From NCBI RefSeq assembly GCF_016132545.1, contig NZ_CP066167.1, positions 1,515,001 through 1,579,000 on the forward strand: a stretch of DNA of 64,000 bases, in the 5' to 3' direction. This document shows, piece by piece, positions 17,154 through 25,097 of the stretch. Both the position numbers and the translations under genes were made by a program. How positions within the stretch are numbered: the first letter of the stretch is position 1; each line of letters starts with the position of its first letter. The notes below the pieces were generated by a model. That model was not told the DNA's origin, did no database searches, and was given only the letters and a program-made list of their open reading frames with translations. The stretch is from Spongiibacter nanhainus (lineage in GTDB: Bacteria > Pseudomonadota > Gammaproteobacteria > Pseudomonadales > Spongiibacteraceae).

Positions 17154-19175
17154 ATGACCGCCTATTTCTCTTCCTCAATTAAGACTTTCTGCCATATTAC
17201 GCCCGACGAAGTCTCTGCCCGGTTGCATGCGAAATATGCAGCTGACGGATTCTCATCACAATATACGACTCAAACCGAAGCCTGGAACAACACTATTCCG
17301 AGGCTGCAGGAAGAATTCCGTGCACTCATGCGCGAACATCCAACTGCGTCCAGTTGGAGGGTTCTGCTCGAGTATCCGCTGTATCGATTGCGGCGACGCA
17401 TTGATGTTTTGGTGCTTACTCCGGCTGCCTTGGTCGTTGTTGAGCTGAAGGTTGGAGAGTCAGAGTTTCGTTCAACCGATCGCCGCCAAGTTGAAGAATA
17501 TGCCCTCGATCTGAGGGATTTTCATGCGTCTAGTTCAGGCGTCAGTATCGTCCCACTGCTTTGGTGCACGGGCGCAAGCACTACGACATACGCACCCACC
17601 ACAAAACCTGGAGACGTTGCAGAAGTCGGCCTGGTCGGGAAAACCGGAGTGGCAAGAATTATCGGGCAGATCGGTTTGTCACAACCTGTGATTTCATACG
17701 AAATCAATGAATGGGAAACCGGCCAATATCGGCCCGTCCCAACAGTCGTTGATGCGGCAACTACCCTTTTCGCAGGTCATGGGGTACGCGAAATCGCACA
17801 AGCTGATGCGACGAATCTGGATGCATCGGCAAATCGCGTTGTGGAGATTATTAAAGAAACACAGAGAAATCGTTCGCGCTCATTAATCTTCCTAGCGGGT
17901 GTTCCTGGTTCAGGGAAAACATTGGCAGGATTGCAGGTAGTGCATAACGCCGTAGAGTCGGGGGTAGAGGACCGAGGCGATATTGTTTACTTGTCTGGGA
18001 ATACGCCATTGGTCGTCGTCCTACGTGAAGCACTGGCTCGTGACGAAGCTGGCCGAAGAAAGGCTCGTGGAGAAAGAGGCCAGCTTGCCGAGGCAAGGAA
18101 TTCGGTTCGTACTCGCATTCAACACATCATCGATTTTCTGCGGGAATACCTGACTAGCGATGATGGCTCCGCGCCACATGAACATGTCATCGTCTTCGAC
18201 GAGGCGCAAAGAGCGTGGGACGAAGACTACGGAAAGAAAAAATTCGGGCGTCCATCTTCGGAGCCGCGCTTGCTTCTCGAGATCATGGGGCGGCACCCAG
18301 ATTGGTGTTCCATCGTGGCGCTTGTTGGTGGGGGGCAGGAGATCAACGCGGGAGAAAACGGGATTGCGGAATGGGGAAAAGCTCTGCGAGAACTCGGCGC
18401 AGACGTACTTAAGAGTTGGTCAGTTTACGGCCCGCCGAATTTTGTTGAGGGATCAGAGGCAACGGCAAAGCTTGGGGCCGGTAGCCTTTCAGGTGTTGGA
18501 AGCGTCAAAGTTGATCGAGATCTCGAACTTACTGTTCCGCTGAGAAGTTTTCGGTCGCCTTTGCTCAGTCAATGGGTCGCTGCTGTACTGGATGGAGATG
18601 CCCCAAGTGCAGCAGGGCTCGCTGAACACCTTGGCGATTACCCAATTTTAGTAGTTCGATCGTTGGACTGTGCCCGCAACTGGCTGAAAGACGCTGCACG
18701 TGGTGAGAGAAGATTTGGATTGGTTGCCAGCTCGGGCGCGAGGCGTTTACGGGCTGACGGGCTTGGTGTCACGCTCAATGCAACCGATGGAAGCGCAATC
18801 GCTCAGTGGTATCTGAATGGCCGAGGAGATGTTCGTTCTTCTTTTGCGCTCGAAGTCCCGGCAAACGAATACACAACACAGGGGCTTGAACTAGATTTTG
18901 TTGGGTTGTGTTGGGGAGGAGATCTCGTATGGGATGGAGATTGCTGGCAGTACCGGCAGTTTCGTGGAAATGACTGGGCTAGCGTTAATGGCGACCGCCA
19001 ACGATTCGTCGCCAACTCATATCGGGTGCTAATGACCAGGGGGCGCGAAGGGCTGGTGATTTGGGTGCCCGAAGGATCCGAGGAGGACCCTACACGTGAG
19101 CCCGAAAACTTGGACTGGACAGCTCGCTTTTTAGTCAGTTGCGGGGCTAAGCAATGCTTAGAAGGAGATGCCTAA
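17154..19175 (+). CDS. Predicted PD-(D/E)xK nuclease fused to DUF2075/Schlafen-type helicase
   Basis: This 673-residue protein has an N-terminal segment with a PD-(D/E)xK-like pattern: 'RRIDVLVL' with D84, then 'VVVELKV' with E97 and K99, as in NERD-type nucleases. The C-terminal two-thirds is a DUF2075 superfamily 1-like ATPase: Walker A GVPGSGKT (249-256), Walker B VIVFDEAQ (345-352), a 'VGGGQEINAGENG' sensor motif (391-403), 'QGLELD' (576-581) and 'NSYRVLMTRGREG' (621-633). The combination suggests a nucleic-acid cleaving translocase, perhaps for defence or repair; this is inference. It is the only gene of an integron-type cassette and has no good Shine-Dalgarno site. No promoter is evident within the cassette, so expression may depend on upstream DNA. 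Confidence 0.8.
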   Translation: MTAYFSSSIKTFCHITPDEVSARLHAKYAADGFSSQYTTQTEAWNNTIPRLQEEFRALMREHPTASSWRVLLEYPLYRLRRRIDVLVLTPAALVVVELKVGESEFRSTDRRQVEEYALDLRDFHASSSGVSIVPLLWCTGASTTTYAPTTKPGDVAEVGLVGKTGVARIIGQIGLSQPVISYEINEWETGQYRPVPTVVDAATTLFAGHGVREIAQADATNLDASANRVVEIIKETQRNRSRSLIFLAGVPGSGKTLAGLQVVHNAVESGVEDRGDIVYLSGNTPLVVVLREALARDEAGRRKARGERGQLAEARNSVRTRIQHIIDFLREYLTSDDGSAPHEHVIVFDEAQRAWDEDYGKKKFGRPSSEPRLLLEIMGRHPDWCSIVALVGGGQEINAGENGIAEWGKALRELGADVLKSWSVYGPPNFVEGSEATAKLGAGSLSGVGSVKVDRDLELTVPLRSFRSPLLSQWVAAVLDGDAPSAAGLAEHLGDYPILVVRSLDCARNWLKDAARGERRFGLVASSGARRLRADGLGVTLNATDGSAIAQWYLNGRGDVRSSFALEVPANEYTTQGLELDFVGLCWGGDLVWDGDCWQYRQFRGNDWASVNGDRQRFVANSYRVLMTRGREGLVIWVPEGSEEDPTREPENLDWTARFLVSCGAKQCLEGDA

Positions 19176-19266
19176 CAATGCGCTGCAGCGGACGTTTGAC
19201 CCGTCACCTACTTTGCTGTCGCAAAGCAGGCGTCGCCTTAAGCGCCGCTGAGCTTAGGCGTTGAGC
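19170..19266 (+). other. attC recombination site (97 bp)
   Basis: R'' box GCCTAAC (19170-19176) and R' box GTTGAGC (19260-19266) fit RYYYAAC and GTTRRRY. Inside them, GCTGCAGCGG (19182-19191) pairs with CCGCTGAGC (19245-19253), leaving G19185 unpaired. That is the extrahelical base that defines strand choice in folded attC sites. The centre forms a second hairpin, CTTTGC-TGTC-GCAAAG (19211-19226). The size, box order and extrahelical base together make chance similarity unlikely. Confidence 0.82.
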
Positions 19267-19518
19267 TTGTAGAACTTCTCTGCCGTGAGTGTCGGCTTTG
19301 TGTCTTTCTGAGACAGTTACCCCGACCGTAGCAACTGCTTTTGCACAAATAGTGAGAGCCTCCTGCCTTAGCCTCCTTGCTTATTTCCCTCCCTGGAGTG
19401 CCATTATTCTTGTTGTTTTGCGTAAAAATCCCTCAAACAGATTACGCAATCTCCTTGTGGCGAGGGGTGGCGGTTTTTAGACTGCCAGTCTCTACAATAA
19501 TTATTCGGGTGCTGGAGA
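19267..19518. promoter_or_regulatory. Control region upstream of the steroid cluster
   Basis: No gene is seen here. The region contains two symmetrical elements. One is a TTGCGTAA (19418-19425) ... TTACGCAA (19442-19449) inverted repeat with 16 bases between the arms. The other is a 13-bp palindrome AGACTG-C-CAGTCT (19479-19491), directly followed by a -10-like TACAAT (19493-19498), 21 bases before the fadD3 start. Either could be an operator for the two Lrp/AsnC regulators encoded downstream. Confidence 0.45.
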
Positions 19519-21111
19519 ATGCTGAAAGACGATGTGGGCCAGGGCGCTCTGCCCCTCACTGCGCCGCGGTTGGCGGGCTGGGCTGCCCAGCAATACGGTG
19601 ACAAACTCGCCATCCGCGATGGCGATCAGGATCTGAGCTATAGCGACCTCAACCAGGCCAGGCGTCAGGCCGGTAAGGCCTTTATGGCGCTGGGTGTGGA
19701 AAAGGGCGATAGAGTGGCCATTTGGGCGCCCAACAGTGCCCAGTGGATCGTTGCGGCACTGGGGGCGCAATCTCTGGGCGCTATTGTGGTAACCCTGAAT
19801 ACCCGGCTATCCGGTGCCGAAGCGGCCGATATTCTCAGCCGGGCCGGGGTGTCTTACCTGTTAACCGTGGCCCAGTTGGAGCAGGGCGCTCCCTGTGGGT
19901 TGTTGGCAGAGGAATCCCTGCCGGCGCTGAAAGAGACGGTATTGCTGGAGGGCGCGGAAGACGGTGCCCGCAGCTGGCAGGATTTTCTGGCACTGGCTGA
20001 GGGGGCCGACTCTGCCGCATTCACCGCCGCCGAGCGGGCAGTACTGCCCAGCGACAGCGCCGATATGCTGTTTACCTCCGGCACTACCGGCAAGGCCAAA
20101 GGGGTGCTGTGCAGCCATGAGCAGAACTTCCGGGTATTTGTTACCTGGAGCGATACCGTCGGTCTGCGCAGTGACGACAACTATCTCATCATTAATCCCT
20201 TCTTCCACTCCTTTGGCTACAAAGCCGGCTGGCTGGCGGCGCTGATTAAAGGCGCGGCGATCTTCCCCATGGCGCGCTTTGATCGCAGTGCGTTAATGGC
20301 TGCCATAGAACAACACCGCATTACCATGCTGCCGGGGGCGCCGTCCCTCTACGATATGATTCTCAATGCCGAGGACCGGGACCAGTACGACCTGTCCAGC
20401 CTGCGCCTGGGGGTTACTGGGGCGGCATCGGTGCCGGTGCAGTTGGTCAAGGATATGTCCGAGGTGTTGGGTTTTGAGACTGTGGTCACCGCCTACGGTC
20501 TGACCGAGTCCACCGGGGTGGTCACTATCTGCCGTCCCGACGATGATCCCGAGACCATTGCCAATACCAGTGGCCGCGTCATCGACGGTGTGGAGCTGCG
20601 CTGCGTTGACCCCGAGAGTGGCAAAGAACGGCCCCGGGGCGAGGCCGGCGAAGTGTGGGTGCGGGGTTACAACGTGATGCAGGGCTACTTCGATATGCCC
20701 GACGCCACCGCAGAGGCCATTACCGATGATGGTTGGCTGCGCACCGGTGATATTGGCGTCATGGATGAGCGCGGCTACCTGCGTATTACCGATCGCCTTA
20801 AAGACATGTACATCATGAACGGCGAGAACGTCTATCCCGCCGAGGTGGAGCAGTGCCTGCGGCAGTTGCCGGGGGTAGCTCAGGTGGCCGTGGTGGGCAT
20901 TCCCCATAAGGCCCAGGGCGAAGTCGGCGCAGCCTTTGTGGTCCCGGCGTCCGGTGCCGAGCTGGATGAAGACGCCGTTAAACAGCACGCCAGCAACAAT
21001 CTGGCCCGCTACAAAGTGCCCAAGCACGTATTTCTGGTGGACAGCCTGCCTCTCAATGCCTCCGGCAAAGTGTTGAAAACGGTCCTGCGCGAGCAGGCCG
21101 CTCAGGCCTGA
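19519..21111 (+). CDS. fadD3: Acyl-CoA synthetase, FadD3-like (HIP:CoA ligase)
   Basis: This 530-residue AMP-forming ligase has the P-loop LFTSGTTGKAKGV (184-196), 'AYGLTEST', 'GWLRTGDIGVMDERGYLRITDR', and the C-terminal catalytic Lys in 'LNASGKVLK'. In characterised steroid degraders FadD3 activates the C/D-ring propionate HIP with CoA and ATP, opening the second half of steroid breakdown. The assignment to FadD3 rather than a generic fatty-acid ligase rests on the fifteen-gene context: ipdABC, echA20, fadA6, ipdE and ipdF follow on the same strand. It is the first gene of the cluster and has the symmetrical control elements upstream. The start at 19519 follows TGCTGGAGA. Confidence 0.8.
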   Translation: MLKDDVGQGALPLTAPRLAGWAAQQYGDKLAIRDGDQDLSYSDLNQARRQAGKAFMALGVEKGDRVAIWAPNSAQWIVAALGAQSLGAIVVTLNTRLSGAEAADILSRAGVSYLLTVAQLEQGAPCGLLAEESLPALKETVLLEGAEDGARSWQDFLALAEGADSAAFTAAERAVLPSDSADMLFTSGTTGKAKGVLCSHEQNFRVFVTWSDTVGLRSDDNYLIINPFFHSFGYKAGWLAALIKGAAIFPMARFDRSALMAAIEQHRITMLPGAPSLYDMILNAEDRDQYDLSSLRLGVTGAASVPVQLVKDMSEVLGFETVVTAYGLTESTGVVTICRPDDDPETIANTSGRVIDGVELRCVDPESGKERPRGEAGEVWVRGYNVMQGYFDMPDATAEAITDDGWLRTGDIGVMDERGYLRITDRLKDMYIMNGENVYPAEVEQCLRQLPGVAQVAVVGIPHKAQGEVGAAFVVPASGAELDEDAVKQHASNNLARYKVPKHVFLVDSLPLNASGKVLKTVLREQAAQA

Positions 21112-21139
21112 TTGCGGGTCGGAACATAAGGAAAGGGAT

Positions 21140-21643
21140 GTGAACAGCAACGCCTTACTACTGGACGACATTGACCAGAGCATTGTGCAGCAACTGCGGC
21201 GGGATGGTCGCACACCCTACAAGACTTTGGCCCGCCAGCTGGATCTAACTGAAGCGACGGTGCGGGCGAGAGTGAAGCGGCTGGAGGAATCCGACAGCCT
21301 GCGTGTGGTGGCGGTCAGTGACTACGAAGCGGTGGGCTTTGGTGTACTGCTGGCGGTGGGCGTCCAGGTTGAGGGCCGGCCTGCCGAAGACGTGGCGGCG
21401 GATCTGGCCGAGCTGGACGCGGTGTTTTCGGTGTGCCAAGTGGTCGGCGCCCGGGATATCGAGACCTTGGCTGTGGCCCGGGATCAGGATGACCTGGCGG
21501 CGCTGTTATCACGGCTGGCGGCGGTCCCCGGCGTGCGCAAGCTGGAACCCTCGGTCGCCCTCGACGTGCTGAAAAACCAATCCCACTGGGTGCCCTTTGA
21601 TCAGCCACTGCCTGTGGTTAACCCGCTCGCCGGGGAGGACTAA
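21140..21643 (+). CDS. Lrp/AsnC-family regulator, first of a tandem pair
   Basis: This 167-residue regulator has an N-terminal winged helix-turn-helix ('DDIDQSIVQQLRRDGRTPYKTLARQLDLTEATVRARVKRLEE', about 9-50) and a C-terminal RAM-type ligand/oligomer domain. It starts at GTG (21140), with AAGGAAAGG upstream, 28 bases after fadD3. The second regulator begins 2 bases after its stop, so the two are translationally linked. They are diverged paralogues and could form mixed oligomers. Actinobacterial HIP clusters use the TetR protein KstR2; here Lrp-type proteins occupy the cluster instead. I infer that they sense a HIP-pathway intermediate or CoA ester. Confidence 0.85.
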   Translation: MNSNALLLDDIDQSIVQQLRRDGRTPYKTLARQLDLTEATVRARVKRLEESDSLRVVAVSDYEAVGFGVLLAVGVQVEGRPAEDVAADLAELDAVFSVCQVVGARDIETLAVARDQDDLAALLSRLAAVPGVRKLEPSVALDVLKNQSHWVPFDQPLPVVNPLAGED

Positions 21644-21645
21644 GC

Positions 21646-22134
21646 ATGGTGCGGCGCAGTATGGATGAGCTGGACCGGGCCATTATGGAGGCGCTGTCGG
21701 TGGATGCCCGCACCAGCAACCGCCGTCTGGCGGCGCAGCTGGACGTGACTGAGGGTACGGTCCGGGCCCGCATCAAACGTATGGAAGACGAGGGCCAAAT
21801 TCATATCACCGCCCTCACCAATATCGATCTGCTGCGCAATCCCACCCTGGTGTACATCTGGATTGAAGTGGAGCGCAGTGAGCAGAGCGATTCGGTAGCT
21901 CGCCAGCTGGCGGCAGTGCCGGAAATCGGTTTTGTCGGCAAGATGCTGGGCCGCTTTGACCTGCTGGCCATCACCCTGGTGCAGAACAATGCCGAGCTGG
22001 CGGACTTCCTCCATCGCAACGTCAGCGGGGTGAAGGGAGTGCGCCGCACCGAGTGCTCGCTGGGGGTGAAGTTTGTGAAACACGACTACCGAATGAGCCG
22101 AATAGTCCATTCAGAGCAGGTGAGTGAGGGCTAA
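21646..22134 (+). CDS. Lrp/AsnC-family regulator, second of a tandem pair
   Basis: This 162-residue paralogue of the preceding protein has its helix-turn-helix at about 6-50 ('LDRAIMEALSVDARTSNRRLAAQLDVTEGTVRARIKRME') and a RAM-like domain with 'GKMLGRFDLLAITLVQNNAEL'. The ATG at 21646 is 2 bases past the previous stop. It is followed by a 139-base gap before ipdA, a likely second promoter and operator region. Its dimer- and effector-contact region differs from that of its neighbour, so ligand specificity may differ. Confidence 0.85.
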   Translation: MVRRSMDELDRAIMEALSVDARTSNRRLAAQLDVTEGTVRARIKRMEDEGQIHITALTNIDLLRNPTLVYIWIEVERSEQSDSVARQLAAVPEIGFVGKMLGRFDLLAITLVQNNAELADFLHRNVSGVKGVRRTECSLGVKFVKHDYRMSRIVHSEQVSEG

Positions 22135-22273
22135 GTGCGTAATAATTTCGCCCTGAAATTCATGATAGCGATAATTTGAAGAAGTGTTGTCGTCTTAATG
22201 CGTAAGTCTTGTTGGGGCCAATGAGCCCGAATGTGGCTGGTGCTGCTAAGGGCGACCGTGGCGAGGAGCATCC

Positions 22274-23149
22274 GTGAACAAGCAGATTGCACTGGAAAAT
22301 GTCGTCGACCAACTCTGTGATGGCATGACCATCGGCATTGGTGGCTGGGGGCCGCGGCGCAAGCCGATGGCGTTAATCCGGGAAATCCTGAAGTCCGATC
22401 TAAAGGATCTCACCATCGTTGCCTACGGCGGTGCCGACGTGGGCATGCTGTGCGCCGCCGGCAAGGTCAAGAAGGTGATTTTTGCCTTTGTGTCCCTGGA
22501 CTTTATCCCTCTGGAGCCCTATTTCCGACAGGCCCGCCAGAACGGCGAGGTCGAGGTGATGGAGATTGACGAGGGCATGATGCTGTTGGGCCTGCGGGCG
22601 GCAGCCTGGGGCTCCCCCTACATTCCCACCAAGATTGGTTTGGGCACCGACGTGGTCAAACTGAATCCTGAGCTGAAAGTCATCGACAGCCCCTACGACG
22701 ATAAAGAATGGGTGGCGATGCCAGCACTGAAACTGGATGCGGCCTTGATTCATGTGGATCGCGCCGATCAGCGCGGCGTTTGTCAGATCAAGGGCCCGGA
22801 TATATACATGGACGACTGGATGGCCCGGGCCGCGGACTTGAGCATCGTCAGCTGCGACGAGCTGGTCGACACCGAGTACTTTGCCCAGGGTGACGAGGCC
22901 CGCTATGTATTTTGGGAGCGCACCATGACCGGCAAGGTCGTGCATGTGCCCGGCGGCGCCCATCCCACCTCCTGCAATCCTCTGTACGGCTTTGATGTGC
23001 CCCACTTCCAGGAGTACAACGCCAGCGCTAAAGAGGGTGGCTTTGACAGCTACTACAGCAAGTACATTCAAGGGCGCAGCGAAGCCGAGTACCAGTCCGA
23101 AGTTGGTGGCCTGGATGCGATTCGCGCACTGCCACTGCCTCAGTATTGA
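22274..23149 (+). CDS. ipdA: COCHEA-CoA hydrolase alpha subunit, IpdA-like (CoA-transferase family)
   Basis: This 291-residue class I CoA-transferase-fold subunit has the 'IGIGGWGPRRKPMALIREIL' N-terminal block typical of IpdA and the same length as the Mycobacterium protein. IpdAB does not transfer CoA; it hydrolytically opens the last steroid ring (ring C) of COCHEA-CoA by a retro-Claisen reaction. Central blocks 'GADVGMLCAAGKVKKVIFAFVSLD' and 'HVDRADQRGVCQIKGPD' fit the family. The start is GTG (22274) after a GAGGAGC ribosome-binding site. ipdB follows after 29 bases. Confidence 0.88.
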   Translation: MNKQIALENVVDQLCDGMTIGIGGWGPRRKPMALIREILKSDLKDLTIVAYGGADVGMLCAAGKVKKVIFAFVSLDFIPLEPYFRQARQNGEVEVMEIDEGMMLLGLRAAAWGSPYIPTKIGLGTDVVKLNPELKVIDSPYDDKEWVAMPALKLDAALIHVDRADQRGVCQIKGPDIYMDDWMARAADLSIVSCDELVDTEYFAQGDEARYVFWERTMTGKVVHVPGGAHPTSCNPLYGFDVPHFQEYNASAKEGGFDSYYSKYIQGRSEAEYQSEVGGLDAIRALPLPQY

Positions 23150-23178
23150 TCGGCCAACGCAACTTTAGGGAGACAACC

Positions 23179-23979
23179 ATGGCAAGCCCCGCAAAAGAAT
23201 ACAGCCTGGCCGAGCTGATGATCTGTGCCAACGCCAGCGCCTACGACAACGACGGCGAAGTCCTTGTTACCGGCATCGGCGCGCTGCCCCGCATTGCCGC
23301 CAGCCTGGCGATGCTGACCAGCAACACCGATATCATGATGACCGACTCCGAGTCCTGGCTGCTGTCCAAGCCCAATCCCTTAAGCCGCGACGCCGACTAC
23401 CCGGTTGCCCGGGAAACCTGGATGGGCTTCAGCCGGATCTTCGACAACGTCTGGAGCGGCAAGCGTCACCTCACCGGCGGGCCGACTCAAATCGACCGCT
23501 TTGGCCAAGCCAATATTTCTGCATTGGGCAGCGACTACAACAAACCCAAAGTGCAGATGCTGGGTGTGCGTGGCTTCCCCGGTAACTCCATCTGCCACGC
23601 CAACAGCTACCTGGTGCCGGCCCACAGCAAGCGGGTATTTGTGGAAGGCGAGTGCGACGTGGTGTGTACCATCGGCTACAACCCGGACCGCCTGCCCAAA
23701 GGCTACAGCTTTGACGAGATCGATGTGCGGCAGATCTACACCAATCTCGGTGTGTTTGACTTCCGCGGCCCCAACCGTCAAATGCAGATTGTCAGTTTGC
23801 ACCCCGGCGTGACCGTCGAAGAGGTTCAGGACAACACCGGCTTCCCCGTTCATGTGCCGGAGAACATTGCCACTACCGCCGCACCCACTGAGGAGCAGCT
23901 GGCGGTGATCCAGCAGATCGACCCCAAGAATCTGCGTGCCAAGCAGATTAAGGATAACCCGCCGGGGGTACGTTCTTAA
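23179..23979 (+). CDS. ipdB: COCHEA-CoA hydrolase beta subunit, IpdB-like
   Basis: This 266-residue partner of IpdA has the beta-subunit CoA-transferase fold: 'VLVTGIGALPRIAASLAMLT', 'GGPTQIDRFGQANISALGSDY' and 'GVRGFPGNSICHANSY'. The ATG at 23179 is preceded by AGGGAGA; an in-frame ATG at 23146 overlaps ipdA and is less likely. The stop codon is immediately followed by the GTG of the ipdC-like gene (no gap), so the three proteins are probably made in fixed proportion. Role: ring C hydrolysis together with IpdA. Confidence 0.88.
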   Translation: MASPAKEYSLAELMICANASAYDNDGEVLVTGIGALPRIAASLAMLTSNTDIMMTDSESWLLSKPNPLSRDADYPVARETWMGFSRIFDNVWSGKRHLTGGPTQIDRFGQANISALGSDYNKPKVQMLGVRGFPGNSICHANSYLVPAHSKRVFVEGECDVVCTIGYNPDRLPKGYSFDEIDVRQIYTNLGVFDFRGPNRQMQIVSLHPGVTVEEVQDNTGFPVHVPENIATTAAPTEEQLAVIQQIDPKNLRAKQIKDNPPGVRS

Positions 23980-25065
23980 GTGGATACCCTGGATACCCGC
24001 ATCACCCGCCTATTGGGTTGTCGCTATCCCATTATTCAAACCGCAATGGGATGGGTGGCGGACCCGGCGCTGGTGGCTGCCACTGGCAATGCCGGCGGCT
24101 TTGGTTTTTTGGCCGGGGCCACGATTCCGCCGGAGCAGATGGAGGCGGATATCCTTAAGGTCAAGTCCCTGACCGACGCCAATTTTGGCGTGAACTTTCA
24201 TATGTACCAGCCCAATGCCAAAGACATTGTTGAGCTGGTGATCAAGCACGGCGTTAAGGCGGTGAGTTACTCCCGCTCGCCGGGCAAAGAGATGGTGGCG
24301 CGGCTTAAAGACAACGGCGTGGTGTGTATGCCTACGGTGGGTTTGCCCAAGCATGCCATTAAAGCGGTAGAGATGGGCGCCGACGCAGTAACCGTGCAAG
24401 GGGGCGAAGGGGGCGGCCACACCGGCGCGGTGCCCACGACTTTGCTATTGCCTCAAGTGGTCGACGCGGTGGGCGACAAAGTTCCGGTGCTGGGCGCCGG
24501 TGGCTTTAAAGATGGTCGCGGATTGGTGGCGGCATTGGCCTTTGGCGCCGACGGTATCGCCATGGGTACGCGCTTTTTGTTGACCAAAGAAAGCCCGGTC
24601 CCCGAGCAAACCAAGGCCCGCTATCTGAGCTGCAATAACCCGGCGGATATCGTGCGGTCCGAGGCGCTAGACGGTTTGCCCCAGCGCATGATTCTCAACG
24701 ATTTTCTCGCCGAGTTGGAGAAATCCGGCCCCCTTAAAAAGCTGCTGATTGCCCTGCGCAATGGCCTGGCCTTTCGGCAATTTACCGGTGCCAGTTTGCC
24801 GAGCCTGGTGAAGTCGGCATTGGCGATGAGTCGCAGCGGCGATCTGACCCTGGCGCAAGCCATGATGTCGGCCAACGCGCCGATGATTATTCAAAAAGCG
24901 ATGGTGGAAGGGCAGCCGGACATCGGCGTATTGCCCTCCGGCCAAGTGGCCGGCGTCATCGATACCTTACTGAGTTGCGATGAGCTGATCGCCGCTATTG
25001 TCACCGAAGCCAACCGTCGTTTGGACAGCTTGCAGAACGTGCGAGCGGGCCAAGGCAACGACTAA
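23980..25065 (+). CDS. ipdC: IpdC-like flavoprotein (nitronate monooxygenase family)
   Basis: This 361-residue FMN-binding TIM barrel of the 2-nitropropane dioxygenase/nitronate monooxygenase family has 'YPIIQTAMGWVADPALVAATGNAGGFGFL' at the start, 'VQGGEGGGHTGAVPT' as the FMN phosphate loop, and 'GAGGFKDGRGLVAALAFGADGIAMGTRFL'. In the characterised C/D-ring pathway, IpdC acts as an acyl-CoA oxidoreductase that prepares the indanone-carboxyl-CoA for ring cleavage by EchA20. Its position between ipdB and echA20 argues for this role rather than nitronate detoxification. It starts at GTG directly after the ipdB stop. Confidence 0.83.
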   Translation: MDTLDTRITRLLGCRYPIIQTAMGWVADPALVAATGNAGGFGFLAGATIPPEQMEADILKVKSLTDANFGVNFHMYQPNAKDIVELVIKHGVKAVSYSRSPGKEMVARLKDNGVVCMPTVGLPKHAIKAVEMGADAVTVQGGEGGGHTGAVPTTLLLPQVVDAVGDKVPVLGAGGFKDGRGLVAALAFGADGIAMGTRFLLTKESPVPEQTKARYLSCNNPADIVRSEALDGLPQRMILNDFLAELEKSGPLKKLLIALRNGLAFRQFTGASLPSLVKSALAMSRSGDLTLAQAMMSANAPMIIQKAMVEGQPDIGVLPSGQVAGVIDTLLSCDELIAAIVTEANRRLDSLQNVRAGQGND

Positions 25066-25097
25066 CACAGCGAAAATAACAGAGACGAGCCACTGCT

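Larger units (their letters stand above)
17134..19266 (+). mobile_element. Solitary integron-type gene cassette (single ORF plus attC)
   Basis: The element runs from a GTTAGGC core (17134-17140, consensus GTTRRRY) to the GTTGAGC core that closes the attC site (19260-19266). With cleavage between G and TT at each core, the cassette is 17135-19260, 2126 bp. The attC begins with GCCTAAC (19170-19176), the exact reverse complement of the left core. This is expected because the free circle joins the two ends. The single gene starts 14 bases after the left core and its TAA stop lies inside the first attC box, both typical of cassette organisation. No intI gene and no second attC are visible, so this is a lone cassette, inserted either at a secondary GTT site or beside a degraded attI. 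Confidence 0.82.

Noticed and set aside
16957-17178. Minus-strand basic ORF at the cassette's left end as an integrase remnant
   Set aside because: The 73-residue product lacks the tyrosine-recombinase R-H-R-Y boxes and the integron-specific motif. It runs across the recombination core, so it is a chance reading frame.
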